The notes: generated from the sequence alone by a model not told the origin. Counted from the stretch's first letter, positions 11,264 to 20,195 are shown. The stretch is DNA of 64,000 nucleotides from Flavobacteriales bacterium (GCA_026129465.1 JAHCIA010000001.1:443964-507963), one strand, 5' to 3'. Numbers and translations are program-made.

Positions 11264-12385
11264 TCAATTGTTCAACATCACCGGCATCACCAGCATCAGC
11301 ACGTCCTCGCCAACTTCTCCGGCTTCGCCGGGCAGCAGGATGCCCGCCCGGTTCGGCGCGCTCATCTCCAGCACCACATGTTCGGTCTCCAGGTTGTTGA
11401 GCATGTCCAGCAGGAAGCGCGAATTGAAGCCGATGGTGATCTCCTCGCCCTCGTAGGAGCAGGTGAGCGTTTCCTTGGCCTCGTTGGCGAAATCCAGGTC
11501 CTCGGCGCTCACCGTGAGCGCGCTGCCGTTGATGTGCAGGCGCACCTGGTGGGTGGTCTTGTTGGCGAAGATGCTCACCCGGCGGATGGAACTGAGGAAG
11601 GCCTGCCGGTCGATGGTGAGCTTGTTGGGGTTGGTCTTGGGGATGACGGCCTCGTAGTTGGGGTACTTGCCGTCGATCAAGCGGCACACCAGCACCGTGT
11701 TGTCGAACCGGAAGGCGGCGTTGTTGTCATTGAACTCGAGGATCACCTCGGCGTTGGTGCCGGAGAGCGTGTTCTTCAGCAGGTTCAGCGGCTTCTTGGG
11801 CACGATGAAGGAGGCCGAGCGGGGCGCCTGCACATCAGTGCGCTTGTAGCGGACGAGCTTGTGCGCGTCGGTGGCCACGAAGCGCACGTCCTCTTCGGTG
11901 AGTTCGAAGAAGATGCCGCTCATCACCGGACGCAGGTCATCATTGCCGGTGGCGAAGATGGACTTGTTGATGGCGGTGGCCAGCGTGCCGGCGGGGATGC
12001 TGAGCTTGGTGGCGTCCTCCAGCACGGGGCTCTTGGGGAACTCGGCACCACTGAAGCCGGTCATCTTGTACTTGCCCTGGTCGCTGCTGATGTCCACCCC
12101 GTGGTGTTTGCCATCGATGTTGAAGGTGAGCGGCTGCTCGGGGAAGGCCTTCAGCGTGTCCAGCAGCAGGCGGGCGGGGATGGCCACGCTGCCCTTGTCC
12201 TTGGCCTCCACGGGCATGGTGGCCGTGATGGTGGTCTCCAGGTCGCTGGCCGTGATGGTGAGCTGCTTGCCTTCGATCTCGAAAAGGAAGTTGTCCAGGA
12301 TGGGCAGCGTGTTGCTGCTGGCGAGCACACCTTGGAGCACCTGCAGTTGTTTGAGCAGGGCGGTGCTGGATACGATGAATTTCAT
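11264..12385 (-). CDS. dnaN: DNA polymerase III sliding clamp (beta subunit)
   Basis: 373 aa from ATG 12385 (MKFIVSSTALLKQLQ), the usual clamp length. Three clamp domains are recognisable: NTLPILDNFLFEI in domain I, TGNDDLRPVMSGIFFE in domain II, and NSRFLLDMLNN in domain III. The C-terminal VMLVMPVMLNN is a short tail in the place where the partner-binding pocket residues (M-P-M) lie. It encircles DNA and tethers polymerase. A TAACTTTG -7 box lies at 12416-12423. In this genome it sits downstream of gldF-gldG-DUF4340 rather than beside dnaA. Confidence 0.97.
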   Translation of the reverse strand: MKFIVSSTALLKQLQVLQGVLASSNTLPILDNFLFEIEGKQLTITASDLETTITATMPVEAKDKGSVAIPARLLLDTLKAFPEQPLTFNIDGKHHGVDISSDQGKYKMTGFSGAEFPKSPVLEDATKLSIPAGTLATAINKSIFATGNDDLRPVMSGIFFELTEEDVRFVATDAHKLVRYKRTDVQAPRSASFIVPKKPLNLLKNTLSGTNAEVILEFNDNNAAFRFDNTVLVCRLIDGKYPNYEAVIPKTNPNKLTIDRQAFLSSIRRVSIFANKTTHQVRLHINGSALTVSAEDLDFANEAKETLTCSYEGEEITIGFNSRFLLDMLNNLETEHVVLEMSAPNRAGILLPGEAGEVGEDVLMLVMPVMLNN

Positions 12386-12415
12386 CGGGTAAGAAGGTCG
12401 TTTTTTGAGGTCGGG

Positions 12416-12423
12416 CAAAGTTA
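12416..12423 (-). promoter_or_regulatory. -7 promoter box for dnaN
   Basis: CAAAGTTA on the plus strand reads TAACTTTG on the minus strand, an exact match to the Bacteroidota -7 consensus TAnnTTTG. It lies 30 nt upstream of the dnaN ATG. No clear -33 TTG was found at the expected spacing. Confidence 0.5.
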
Positions 12424-12513
12424 GCCGGGCACTTTCCCGGCCTTGGCCTGTTTTATCAACAAGGGCGGGCGTTTATCCACAGGTGTGGATAAGTCCGGAA
12501 AGCCTTGTGGATG

Positions 12514-13530
12514 CTAAGGAAGGAGGAACTCGCGCGGCTGGAGCACCACGTCGAACATCTGCCGCTGGACGGTCACCAGCAGGGTGTCCTGCACCAGGGC
12601 CTGCATGCGCACTTTGTCATGCTCGGCCTGCACGGCTTCCGGCGCGGTGAGGTCGCCCTCGTAGGGTTTCCACCAGAACTTGATGCGCTTGGTGCCACCG
12701 TCGCGGGCGGTGATGGCCAGCACGTGGCTGGGTGGCGTGGCGATGAGGGAGTCGCGTTGGCGGCGGTCCAGGTTGCGCTCGATGTACTCGTAGTTGAGTT
12801 GCTCAAAGGCCAGCAAATAGCCCTTCACCAGCAAGGTGTCCGTGGGCAGTGCGCGGCCATCCGGGGCCAGGAGCCGCACCACGCCCGGGGCGGGATGTTC
12901 CACGCGGTAGGAGGCGTCGGGTTCGCCCGTGAGCGTCATCTCCACGGCGGCCACTTCGTACACGTCGTCGAAGGCGTACACCTCGGTGTCGCGCCAGGTG
13001 TCCAGATCGGCGTGGAAGCGGGTGTTGAGCACGCCGGTGAAACGGCTCATGCCCATGATGAAGGGCGAGGAGCTGCGGCCGATGCCGGGTTTCTCCAGCA
13101 GCATGTAGGTGCCGAAATGGTCCTTGGTGCCGTGCCCCACGATCCAGACCTTCTCGGGCTTCTTCCCGCCGGTATAGATCTCCACCTTGCTGGCCGAAGC
13201 GCTCATCACCCGCAGCACGTTCTCCTCGGCGCTCTTGGGCACCGGGGCTTTCACCTCCACGCGCAGGAAGGTGCGCAGCAGCAGGTCCACCTCATGCTTC
13301 TTGGCCTTGTAGATGTCGTTGAGCGACCAGCTCCCATCGGGCCGCCGGCGCAGGTCCACCCATTTGCCGTTGTGCTCGGCGATGAAGATGCGGTCCACCT
13401 GGCTGGTGTCGGCGACCATGAAATCGCTCAGGGGGCGGTCCAGCGTGGTGCTGCCACGCGATCCGGCGAGGTACCAGGCCGTGGCGCCCAGGGCGACAAG
13501 CAGTAGGAATAGGAGGAGGCGTCGGTTCAT
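12514..13530 (-). CDS. DUF4340-domain protein linked to gldFG
   Basis: 338 aa from ATG 13530, which overlaps the gldG stop (ATGA). It has one N-terminal TM/signal anchor (RRLLLFLLLVALGATAWYL) and a periplasmic domain with repeated DUF4340 character (PLSDFMVADTSQVDRIFI, GGKKPEKVWIVGHG, DTWRDTEVYAFD). DUF4340 proteins are commonly encoded next to GldG-like ABC auxiliary genes, so this is probably a periplasmic partner of the GldFG complex. No catalytic residues are evident. The C-terminal REFLLP ends 128 nt before the dnaN start. Confidence 0.88.
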   Translation of the reverse strand: MNRRLLLFLLLVALGATAWYLAGSRGSTTLDRPLSDFMVADTSQVDRIFIAEHNGKWVDLRRRPDGSWSLNDIYKAKKHEVDLLLRTFLRVEVKAPVPKSAEENVLRVMSASASKVEIYTGGKKPEKVWIVGHGTKDHFGTYMLLEKPGIGRSSSPFIMGMSRFTGVLNTRFHADLDTWRDTEVYAFDDVYEVAAVEMTLTGEPDASYRVEHPAPGVVRLLAPDGRALPTDTLLVKGYLLAFEQLNYEYIERNLDRRQRDSLIATPPSHVLAITARDGGTKRIKFWWKPYEGDLTAPEAVQAEHDKVRMQALVQDTLLVTVQRQMFDVVLQPREFLLP

Positions 13531-15281
13531 GCTTGGCTGTATCGGCGGCGGCGGAAATAGTGGAAAAGCAGGCCCGCGAGGACGGACACCAGCACGGGTG
13601 CGGCGGTGTTGAAGGCCTGCAGGTAGGCGCGTTCCAGCACGGTCCGTTCGGGATCGAGCTGCCGCAGGGTGATGGCCCGTGAGCGGATGCTGATCAGGCT
13701 GTGGTCGTCCAGCAGGTAGTTCATGGCGTTCACCAGGAACTCGCGGTTGCCGTAGATCTTGGCGTTGGCGTAGCGGTCGTAGCCCAGCATGTAGTACATG
13801 CCTTTCTCGTGGTCCACGCGGTTGGCGATCACCTCGCCGTCGCCCACCACCAGTTGCGCGGTGCGCTTGCCCTGTTCGCGGTAGCCCCACAGGCGCAGCG
13901 TGTCGGGCGCCACCAGCAGGCGGTCCGCGTAGGCACTGGTGAAGGCGCCTTCGAGCAGCACGGCGAAAGGCTGGTAGGGCGTGGCGTTGCGGTCCAGGCC
14001 CAGGTCCATCTCCACGATGTTCAGGCTCACCCGCACGGGGTTGCGCATGATGCGCGAATAGGGCGAACTGGTGAGCAGCACGGTCTTGCGGATCCCTTCC
14101 GCCGCCACGGTGTCCAGGCTGCTGGCGAAACGCAGGTGCACCGGATCGATGTTGGACACGATGGGGTGGGTGCTCTCGGGGATGGAGACCGGCTCGAAGT
14201 ACCAGGGGAAACGCTCCAGTTTGCGCTGGTTGCCGTAAGGCTGGGTCCAGATCTCGATCGGGGCGCAGCTCTTGTCCAGCACCAGGTCCTTGTTCACGCG
14301 CACCCCGTAGGCGAAGAGCAGGTCGTCCAAGCCGTGCTCCATGGGCGTGGCGATGGAGAACTGGTTCTTCCGAAGGCTGTCCAGGTGGGCGTTCATGCCG
14401 TCCACCAGCCAGAGCACCTTGCCGCCGTTCATCACGAACTGGTCGATGACGTACTTGTCGCGGCCATCGAAGGGCTTTTCCGGCTTGGCCACCACCAACG
14501 CATCGTAGCTGTTCACGCGGTAGTTGCCGCCTTCCAGCGGCTTGCTCAACGCATCGATCTTGCCGTTGATGCGCACGCGATCCACCTCGTAGGTCTCCTT
14601 CAGCGCGTTGGTCACATCCATCACATACAACTCGGGCAGTTCACCGTTGCCCTCCAGGAAGGCGATGCGGGGCTTGTGCAGGGTGGACGCCTGGCGGAAG
14701 GCACTGGCCAGCTCGTATTCGAGGTTGTTGATCGAGCGGTTGACTATCTCGGCGTCGGGTGTGCGCAACTGGGTCTTCAGCAATTGCACCGGCACCGTCT
14801 TGTCGCGGTAGGTCACCAGGGCGCCGGGAAAGACGATGCGCTCGGTGAAAGCGCCCTTGTCGCGCAGGCGGATGCTGCTGTAGCGCAGGCCTTGCTTCTG
14901 CAGGTCGTCGTAGACCTCGTTGCGGGTGCGTTCGTCCTCGCTGGCGCTGGGGTCGATGAAGGTGTACTGGATGTGCTCGGGGTTCCACACGCGCATCTCG
15001 TCCAGCAGGTCCCGCGTGGCCTGCGAGAGTTGGCGCAGATCGGCCGGCAGGGCCCCGTGGAGGTAAACGCGCACATACACCACGTCATCCAGCCCCACCA
15101 CCATCTCGCGCGTGGCATCGGTGAGGGTGTAGCGCTTCTCGCTGGTGAGGTCGGCACGCAGCCGGACGAAGGAGCCGATGAAGAGCACCAGCAGCACGAT
15201 GCCGATGCCCGCACCGAGTTCGAGCAGGTCGCCCGCCCGCCCGCCGCGTGTTCCGCCCGATCCGGAGAGGAGGCCCTTCAT
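13527..15281 (-). CDS. gldG: Gliding motility-associated ABC transporter auxiliary protein GldG
   Basis: 584 aa. One TM helix lies near residues 19-41 (LLELGAGIGIVLLVLFIGSFV), followed by a long periplasmic region with the GldG/DUF4350-like fold (SEKRYTLTDATREMV, INNLEYELASAFRQ, YVIDQFVMNGGKVLWLVDG), and a C-terminal TM (VLVSVLAGLLFHYF) ending in a basic tail. In Flavobacterium, GldA (ATPase), GldF and GldG form an ABC transporter needed for gliding and T9SS function. The gene starts 1 nt after the gldF stop. No gldA is in the window. Confidence 0.93.
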   Translation of the reverse strand: MKGLLSGSGGTRGGRAGDLLELGAGIGIVLLVLFIGSFVRLRADLTSEKRYTLTDATREMVVGLDDVVYVRVYLHGALPADLRQLSQATRDLLDEMRVWNPEHIQYTFIDPSASEDERTRNEVYDDLQKQGLRYSSIRLRDKGAFTERIVFPGALVTYRDKTVPVQLLKTQLRTPDAEIVNRSINNLEYELASAFRQASTLHKPRIAFLEGNGELPELYVMDVTNALKETYEVDRVRINGKIDALSKPLEGGNYRVNSYDALVVAKPEKPFDGRDKYVIDQFVMNGGKVLWLVDGMNAHLDSLRKNQFSIATPMEHGLDDLLFAYGVRVNKDLVLDKSCAPIEIWTQPYGNQRKLERFPWYFEPVSIPESTHPIVSNIDPVHLRFASSLDTVAAEGIRKTVLLTSSPYSRIMRNPVRVSLNIVEMDLGLDRNATPYQPFAVLLEGAFTSAYADRLLVAPDTLRLWGYREQGKRTAQLVVGDGEVIANRVDHEKGMYYMLGYDRYANAKIYGNREFLVNAMNYLLDDHSLISIRSRAITLRQLDPERTVLERAYLQAFNTAAPVLVSVLAGLLFHYFRRRRYSQA

Positions 15282-15282
15282 G

Positions 15283-16008
15283 CTACCACTTGCGGCTTTG
15301 CAGCGCGGTGCGCGTGAGCAACAGGAAGATGGCGATCACCGCCAGGTAGTAGAGCACGTCGCGCAGGTCGATCACACCGCGGCTCATGCTCATGTAATGG
15401 GCCTGTATGCCGATGGACTTGATGGGGCCCTCCAGCGCACCGAAGACCTGGAAATCGGCGATGAGGTCGAAACCCAGATAGAGGAAGAAGCACAGGAAGA
15501 CGGCGATGAGGAAGGCCACGATCTGGCTGTCGGTGATGGCCGAGGCGAAGATGCCCACCGCGGCGAAACAGGCGCCCAGGAAGAGCAGGCCAGCGTAGGA
15601 GCCCAGCGTGCCGCCCACGTCCACGTTGCCGCGCGGCACGGCCAGGTCGTGGATGCTGTACCAGTAGAACAGGGTGGGCAGCAGCGCCAGCACCACCAGC
15701 ATCACGGCGGCGATGTACTTGGCGCCCACCACCTGCAGTTCAGTGAGCGGCTTGGTGAGCAGGAACTCGATGGTGCCCGTGCGCCGCTCCTCGCTGAAGC
15801 TGCGCATGGTGACGGCCGGCACCAGGAAGAGGAAGACCCAGGGGGCGATGAAGAACAGCGGGGCCAGATCGGCATAGCCGCGGTCCAGCACATTGTCGGG
15901 GAAGACCCAGAGGAAAAGGCCGGTGAGGAGGAGGAACACCACCACGGTGATGTGGCCGATCAGCGAACCCAGGAAGCCCCGTACCTCTTTGGCGATGAGC
16001 GCGTACAT
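15283..16008 (-). CDS. gldF: Gliding motility-associated ABC transporter permease GldF
   Basis: 241 aa from ATG 16008 (MYALIAKEVRGFLGS). It is an ABC-2 type permease with about six TM helices; the signature loop SFSEERRTGTIEFLLTKPL follows TM2, where the ATPase partner docks. It forms an operon with gldG, only 1 nt between them, and the DUF4340 gene. A TATCTTGG box (16023-16030) 14 nt upstream of the ATG is a likely -7 element, so the operon probably starts here. Confidence 0.94.
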   Translation of the reverse strand: MYALIAKEVRGFLGSLIGHITVVVFLLLTGLFLWVFPDNVLDRGYADLAPLFFIAPWVFLFLVPAVTMRSFSEERRTGTIEFLLTKPLTELQVVGAKYIAAVMLVVLALLPTLFYWYSIHDLAVPRGNVDVGGTLGSYAGLLFLGACFAAVGIFASAITDSQIVAFLIAVFLCFFLYLGFDLIADFQVFGALEGPIKSIGIQAHYMSMSRGVIDLRDVLYYLAVIAIFLLLTRTALQSRKW

Positions 16009-16073
16009 GCTTGAAGCGGGCGCCAAGATACACGCGGGGTCGGCCGGGCTTGATGCCGTTCCCTGGCCCAAAG

Positions 16074-16117
16074 GGTTGGAGGTCGGGACAGTTGGACGTT
16101 GCCTGCGACCTTCAACC
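16074..16117 (-). terminator. Hairpin with GGTTGAAGGTC element after the TPR gene
   Basis: An inverted repeat, 11 of 12 bases matching: 16074-16085 (GGTTGGAGGTCG) against 16106-16117 (CGACCTTCAACC), with a 20-nt loop. It starts 17 nt downstream of the TPR gene stop on the minus strand and ends before the gldF promoter, so it may terminate TPR transcription. There is no U-tract. The right arm is the second copy of the GGTTGAAGGTC element. Confidence 0.5.
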
Positions 16118-16134
16118 TTCAACTGCCCTCAGCC

Positions 16135-17004
16135 TCAGAACTCAATGACCATCTGCCTGCGCTTCTTCACCGGCTTCTTCGGGATCTTCGCCTCGTCGGT
16201 GTTGCAGTAGTTGCGTACGATGAAGACGGCATCACGGTCGCCCAGTTCGGCGCTCTTCCGCCAATCGGCGCAGGCCGCCTCCTTGTCCTCCAAGCGATAG
16301 TGGCAGTCCGCGCGGTAGTAGTAGGCCTCTTTCAGGTCCTCGCCACTGGCGATCACGGCCGTGAAGCGCTCGATCGCCTCGGGGAAGCGTTCCATCTCGA
16401 AGAGCAGGATCGCCGCGCTGAGCTGGCCGCCGGGGATCCCGGGCTTCAGTTGCAGGGCGGACTCGATATCCTCCAACCCGGCCGCTTCCTTGAACATCTC
16501 ACCGCGGACCACACCGCGCAGGAAGAGGGCGTCGGCGTTGTCGGGCCTCAGCTTCAGGGCCTTGTCCAGATCGCGCAGGGCACCTTCGTTGTTGCGGCCC
16601 AGGTAGCTGGCACAGGCGCGGTTGTAATAAGCGTCAGGGTCATCGGGGGCCAGCTTCAGGGCACGGTCGGTGTCGCGGTAGGCCTCTTTCAAGCGGCCCT
16701 CAGTGATGTACACCGCGGAACGGCTGACATACAGACGCGCGTCGCTGTCGTCCTGCTTCTCGGCCTTGGTATAGTCCACCAAGGCACCGTGCAGGTTGTT
16801 GCTGCGCTGTTTGATGTCGCCCCGCAGTTTGTAGCCTCCGGGGATGGTGGCGTCCAGCGCGATGGCGCTGTCGGCGTGCGCCAGGGCCAGGACCATGTCC
16901 TCGGCGGCATAGGCGACACGGGCGCGTTCCAGGTGGTCGAAGGCCTCGTCCTGTGCGGCAAGCAGCATGGGGAGGATCAAGAAGAGCAGGCAAGTGCTAC
17001 GCAT
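16135..17004 (-). CDS. Exported tetratricopeptide-repeat protein
   Basis: 289 aa from ATG 17004. A signal peptide (MRSTCLLFLILPMLLAAQ) is followed by about six TPR units (for example DAYYNRACASYLGRNNEGAL, ADALFLRGVVRGEMFKEAAG and AAILLFEMERFPEAIERF), and a basic C-terminal end (KIPKKPVKKRRQMVIEF). TPR superhelices bind other proteins, so this is probably a periplasmic adaptor or outer-membrane-associated scaffold. No partner can be named. It sits between the gldF operon and the ABM gene on the same strand. Confidence 0.87.
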   Translation of the reverse strand: MRSTCLLFLILPMLLAAQDEAFDHLERARVAYAAEDMVLALAHADSAIALDATIPGGYKLRGDIKQRSNNLHGALVDYTKAEKQDDSDARLYVSRSAVYITEGRLKEAYRDTDRALKLAPDDPDAYYNRACASYLGRNNEGALRDLDKALKLRPDNADALFLRGVVRGEMFKEAAGLEDIESALQLKPGIPGGQLSAAILLFEMERFPEAIERFTAVIASGEDLKEAYYYRADCHYRLEDKEAACADWRKSAELGDRDAVFIVRNYCNTDEAKIPKKPVKKRRQMVIEF

Positions 17005-17033
17005 AGGGCGAAGTTCGGGGATCGGCGCGGATG

Positions 17034-17381
17034 TCAGGGCAGGTGCTCCAGCCGGTCCAGGGTCCAGGCTTCGGCCGGTGCGGCGAAGAGGCGCTTTACC
17101 ACGGGCCATACCGAAGCGAAGACCTCCGAGACGCGGTAGGCTTCCAGGTCGGCCGGACCATCCCAATGGCTGTAGGTGAAGAATATCCGCGGGTCGTCCA
17201 CATCGCGCAGCAATTCCAGGTGGCGGCAACCCGGAAAGGACCGGATACGCGGCTTCCAACCGGCGAACAGCTCCAGAAAGCGGTCCTCCTGGCCGGCCTG
17301 AAAGGTCATTTTCACCACGCGTACCACCATGTCCTGCGTCGTCTTGTCCGCTGTTCCACCGGCCTCCAACGGCCTGGTCAT
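17034..17381 (-). CDS. Antibiotic biosynthesis monooxygenase (ABM)-fold protein
   Basis: 115 aa. The dimeric alpha/beta ferredoxin-like ABM fold is recognised by VVRVVKMTFQAGQEDRFLEL, the central FPGCRHLELLRD and FFTYSHWDGPADLEAYR. Members include small quinol monooxygenases (YgiN-like) and haem-degrading proteins; which one this is cannot be told. The ATG at 17381 overlaps the stop of the preceding SAM gene (ATGA), so translation is probably coupled; a second start at 17330 (MVVRVV) is also reasonable. Confidence 0.85.
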   Translation of the reverse strand: MTRPLEAGGTADKTTQDMVVRVVKMTFQAGQEDRFLELFAGWKPRIRSFPGCRHLELLRDVDDPRIFFTYSHWDGPADLEAYRVSEVFASVWPVVKRLFAAPAEAWTLDRLEHLP

Positions 17382-18175
17382 CGAAAATCCACCCTGACGG
17401 GATCCTCCACCTGCACGCCGAAAAGCTGGGAGAAACCGCCACCCACACCGGGCGCGCCCTTGTTCACGGCGATCTCCAGCAGGCCGTTCTCGCCGAAGAA
17501 GGCCAGCTTCTCACCGGATGGCACATCGCCATAGCGTTTGTCCAGGCGCGTGATGGCATCGCCCGGCCGGCCGAAGCCGATCCGGAAATTCCTTCCACCA
17601 CCGATGTCATCGAAGAGCCTGCGGCGGATGTTGGTGATCACGTTCCCGTAGTGGTCGATATGGACCACCTTGCCGCGGATGCTGTTGGCGTCGGTGGCGG
17701 GCTGGAAGCCGATCTGCTCGCGCACCCCGGCCATCTGCCGGCCGATGACCTCGGGCTTGCCGCCGCGCGCCAGATGTGCGGCCACCTTCACGAAAACGCT
17801 TCGCACCGGGAAGGTCGCATGGTCGTCATCCAGCTTCATGGTCAGTTCCCATGCCGCCTGGGGCTGTCCTTCGAAGAGGAGCGAGAAGATGCCATTGTCG
17901 GTGCCCACGAAGTAGTGGCCCTGGTGGCGCACCACCACATGGGGCTCATGGGGCCCACTTTCGGGATCCACCCCGATGATGTGGATGCTGCCCTCCGGGA
18001 AGGCCGGCCAGGCGCTGCGCAGCACGAAGGCGGCCTCGGCGTTGTTGAAAGGCGTGATGCCGTGGCTGATGTCCACCATGCGGGCCTCGGGCAGCTCGCG
18101 GTAGAGTGCGGCCTTCACCACGGCCACATAGTGGTCCTTGTGGCCCATGTCGGTGGTGAATGTGATGATGGCCAT
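17378..18175 (-). CDS. SAM hydroxide adenosyltransferase (DUF62 family)
   Basis: 265 aa from ATG 18175 (MAIITFTTDMG). The family hydrolyses S-adenosylmethionine to adenosine and methionine and is related to bacterial fluorinase/chlorinase SalL. Family motifs: TDMGHKDHYVAVVK near the N-terminus, MVDISHGITPFN, FVGTDNGIFSLLF in the N-terminal domain, and HIDHYGNVITNIRR at the beginning of the C-terminal beta-barrel. I did not verify the halide-specific loop, so hydrolase is the default reading. It overlaps the ABM gene and is divergent from phoH. Confidence 0.92.
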   Translation of the reverse strand: MAIITFTTDMGHKDHYVAVVKAALYRELPEARMVDISHGITPFNNAEAAFVLRSAWPAFPEGSIHIIGVDPESGPHEPHVVVRHQGHYFVGTDNGIFSLLFEGQPQAAWELTMKLDDDHATFPVRSVFVKVAAHLARGGKPEVIGRQMAGVREQIGFQPATDANSIRGKVVHIDHYGNVITNIRRRLFDDIGGGRNFRIGFGRPGDAITRLDKRYGDVPSGEKLAFFGENGLLEIAVNKGAPGVGGGFSQLFGVQVEDPVRVDFR

Positions 18176-18279
18176 GGCGATGGCGATACGGAGCCCTTCC
18201 GGCGGATTACCTTCGGCCACCAAAATTCCGGGGCCGCCCAAGGCCGCCCGAAGTCGAACCCCGGCGAGTTATCCACCGC

Positions 18280-19236
18280 TTGAGCGAGAAACTCATCACC
18301 ATCGAAGGCACCGATCCCGTGGAGGTGCTTGGCGCCAACGACGCCAATCTGCGTATCATCCGCGGCATCTTTCCCAAGCTCAACATCGTGGCCCGGGGAG
18401 ACACCCTGAAGGTGACCGGTGCCGCCGATGACATCGCCCTGTTCGAGGAGCGTTTCGCCCAATTGGTGGAGCATGTGGCCAGGTACAACGAGCTGCCGCG
18501 CAAGGTGCTGGACGACATCATGGGCACGGGCGAACGCGGCGATGGTGCCGATGACGAACAGGTGCTGGTCTACGGCAATTCCGGCTTGCGGATCAAGGCG
18601 CGCACGCCCAACCAACAGCGCTTGGTGGAGGCCGTGCGCCAGGCGGACATGGTCTTCGCCGTGGGGCCGGCCGGGACGGGCAAGACCTACACCGCCGTGG
18701 CATTGGCCGTGCAGGCCTTGAAGGAGCGCAAGGTGCGGCGCATCATCCTCACCCGGCCCGCTGTGGAGGCGGGGGAGAACCTGGGCTTCCTGCCCGGCGA
18801 CCTGCGCGAAAAACTCGACCCCTACCTGCAGCCGCTCTACGACGCGCTCAAGGACATGATCCCCGCCTCGCGCCTGGCCACCCATCTGGAGGAGGGTGTC
18901 ATCCAGATCGCACCGCTGGCCTTCATGCGCGGCCGCACATTGGACCATGCCTTCGTGATATTGGACGAGGCCCAGAACGCCACGCTGCCCCAGTTGAAGA
19001 TGTTCCTCACGCGCATGGGGCGCAACGCCAAATTCGTCATCACCGGGGACATGACCCAGGTGGACCTGCCGGAACGACAGCCCAGCGGCCTGCTGCCGGC
19101 CGTGGACATGCTGCGCGGCGTGGAGGGCATCACCGTGGTGGAACTGGACGAACGCGACATCATCCGCCACGAGCTCGTCACGCGCGTGCTCAAGGCCTTC
19201 AAGGAATTGGAGGACAACAAAGGGAGACCCGCATGA
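18280..19236 (+). CDS. PhoH-like ATPase
   Basis: 318 aa. Walker A GPAGTGKT at 129-136 and Walker B VILDEAQ at 226-232, with a PhoH-typical N-terminal region (KLITIEGTDPVEVLGAND) and the motif RPAVEAGENLGFLPGDL. Members are ATPases linked to RNA metabolism. No upstream ATG exists in frame, so the start appears to be TTG at 18280. The stop overlaps purC by 4 nt (ATGA), so the two form an operon; it is divergent from the SAM hydroxide adenosyltransferase gene with 104 nt between. Confidence 0.93.
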   Translation: MSEKLITIEGTDPVEVLGANDANLRIIRGIFPKLNIVARGDTLKVTGAADDIALFEERFAQLVEHVARYNELPRKVLDDIMGTGERGDGADDEQVLVYGNSGLRIKARTPNQQRLVEAVRQADMVFAVGPAGTGKTYTAVALAVQALKERKVRRIILTRPAVEAGENLGFLPGDLREKLDPYLQPLYDALKDMIPASRLATHLEEGVIQIAPLAFMRGRTLDHAFVILDEAQNATLPQLKMFLTRMGRNAKFVITGDMTQVDLPERQPSGLLPAVDMLRGVEGITVVELDERDIIRHELVTRVLKAFKELEDNKGRPA

Positions 19237-20189
19237 CCACCACGCTGCCCGGCACGTTGATGCGATCCGAGATACGCCACCCGCGCATCACCGGGGTATA
19301 CCGCGGCAAGGTGCGCGATGTGTACACCCTGGACGATGGCCGTATCATGCTCGTGGCGAGCGACCGCATCAGCGCTTTCGACGTGGTGTTGCCGCGCGGC
19401 ATACCGCACAAGGGGCAGGTCCTGAGCCAGCTCAGCTGGTACATGTTGCGGGCCACGGCCCACGTGGCACCCAACTGGGCCCAGGCGCAGCCCGACCCCA
19501 ACGTGGTGGTGGGCGTGGCCTGCGAAACGGTGAAGGTGGAGATGGTGGTGCGCGGCTACCTGGCGGGCCATGCCTGGCGCACCTACAACAGCGGCCAGCG
19601 CATGCTCTGTGGCGCGCTGATGCCCGATGGCCTGCGCGAAAGCGACCGATTCCCCGAACCGCTGGTGACCCCGAGCACCAAGGCCGATGCGGGCCATGAT
19701 GAGGACATCACCCCGGATGAGATCGTGGCGCGTGGGCTGTGCACCGAAGCGGAATGGGAAACCATGCGCCGATACGCCCTCGGCCTCTTCGCCGAAGGAT
19801 CACGCATCGCCGCGGAGCGCGGCCTGCTGCTGGTGGACACCAAGTATGAGTTCGGCCGCACACCCTCCGGGGAATTGCTGCTCATCGACGAGGTCCACAC
19901 GCCGGACAGTTCGCGCTACTTCCATGCGGAGGGCTATGCCGGACGCCAGGCGCGCGGCGAAAGGCAGAAGCAGCTGAGCAAGGAGTTCGTGCGCGAATGG
20001 CTCATCGCCGGCGGCTTCATGGGCCGGGAGGGCCAGCAGGTGCCGGAGATGGACGATGACTTCGTGCGCAGCGTCACCGACCGCTACGTGGAACTGTACG
20101 AACGAGTGACCGGTGAGACCTTCCGCCCGGCGCCCACGGAGGACATCGGCGCGAGGATCCAGCGCGCCGTGGAGGAATTCCTCGGTTGA
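19233..20189 (+). CDS. purC: Phosphoribosylaminoimidazole-succinocarboxamide synthase PurC
   Basis: 318 aa, a long-form SAICAR synthase (purine pathway: CAIR + aspartate + ATP). Signature motifs: RGKVRDVY (24-31), SDRISAFDVV, GIPHKGQVL, VEMVVRGYLAGHAWR, TPSTKA, and DTKYEFG. The C-terminal SKEFVREWL is typical. It overlaps phoH by 4 nt. It ends 6 nt before the end of the convergent bestrophin gene, with no room for a separate terminator. Confidence 0.97.
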   Translation: MTTTLPGTLMRSEIRHPRITGVYRGKVRDVYTLDDGRIMLVASDRISAFDVVLPRGIPHKGQVLSQLSWYMLRATAHVAPNWAQAQPDPNVVVGVACETVKVEMVVRGYLAGHAWRTYNSGQRMLCGALMPDGLRESDRFPEPLVTPSTKADAGHDEDITPDEIVARGLCTEAEWETMRRYALGLFAEGSRIAAERGLLLVDTKYEFGRTPSGELLLIDEVHTPDSSRYFHAEGYAGRQARGERQKQLSKEFVREWLIAGGFMGREGQQVPEMDDDFVRSVTDRYVELYERVTGETFRPAPTEDIGARIQRAVEEFLG

Positions 20190-20195
20190 AGGCCG

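Noticed and set aside
16009-16122. Upstream extension of gldF
   Set aside because: The added residues come from intergenic hairpin sequence, and the family start MYALIAKE is at 16008.
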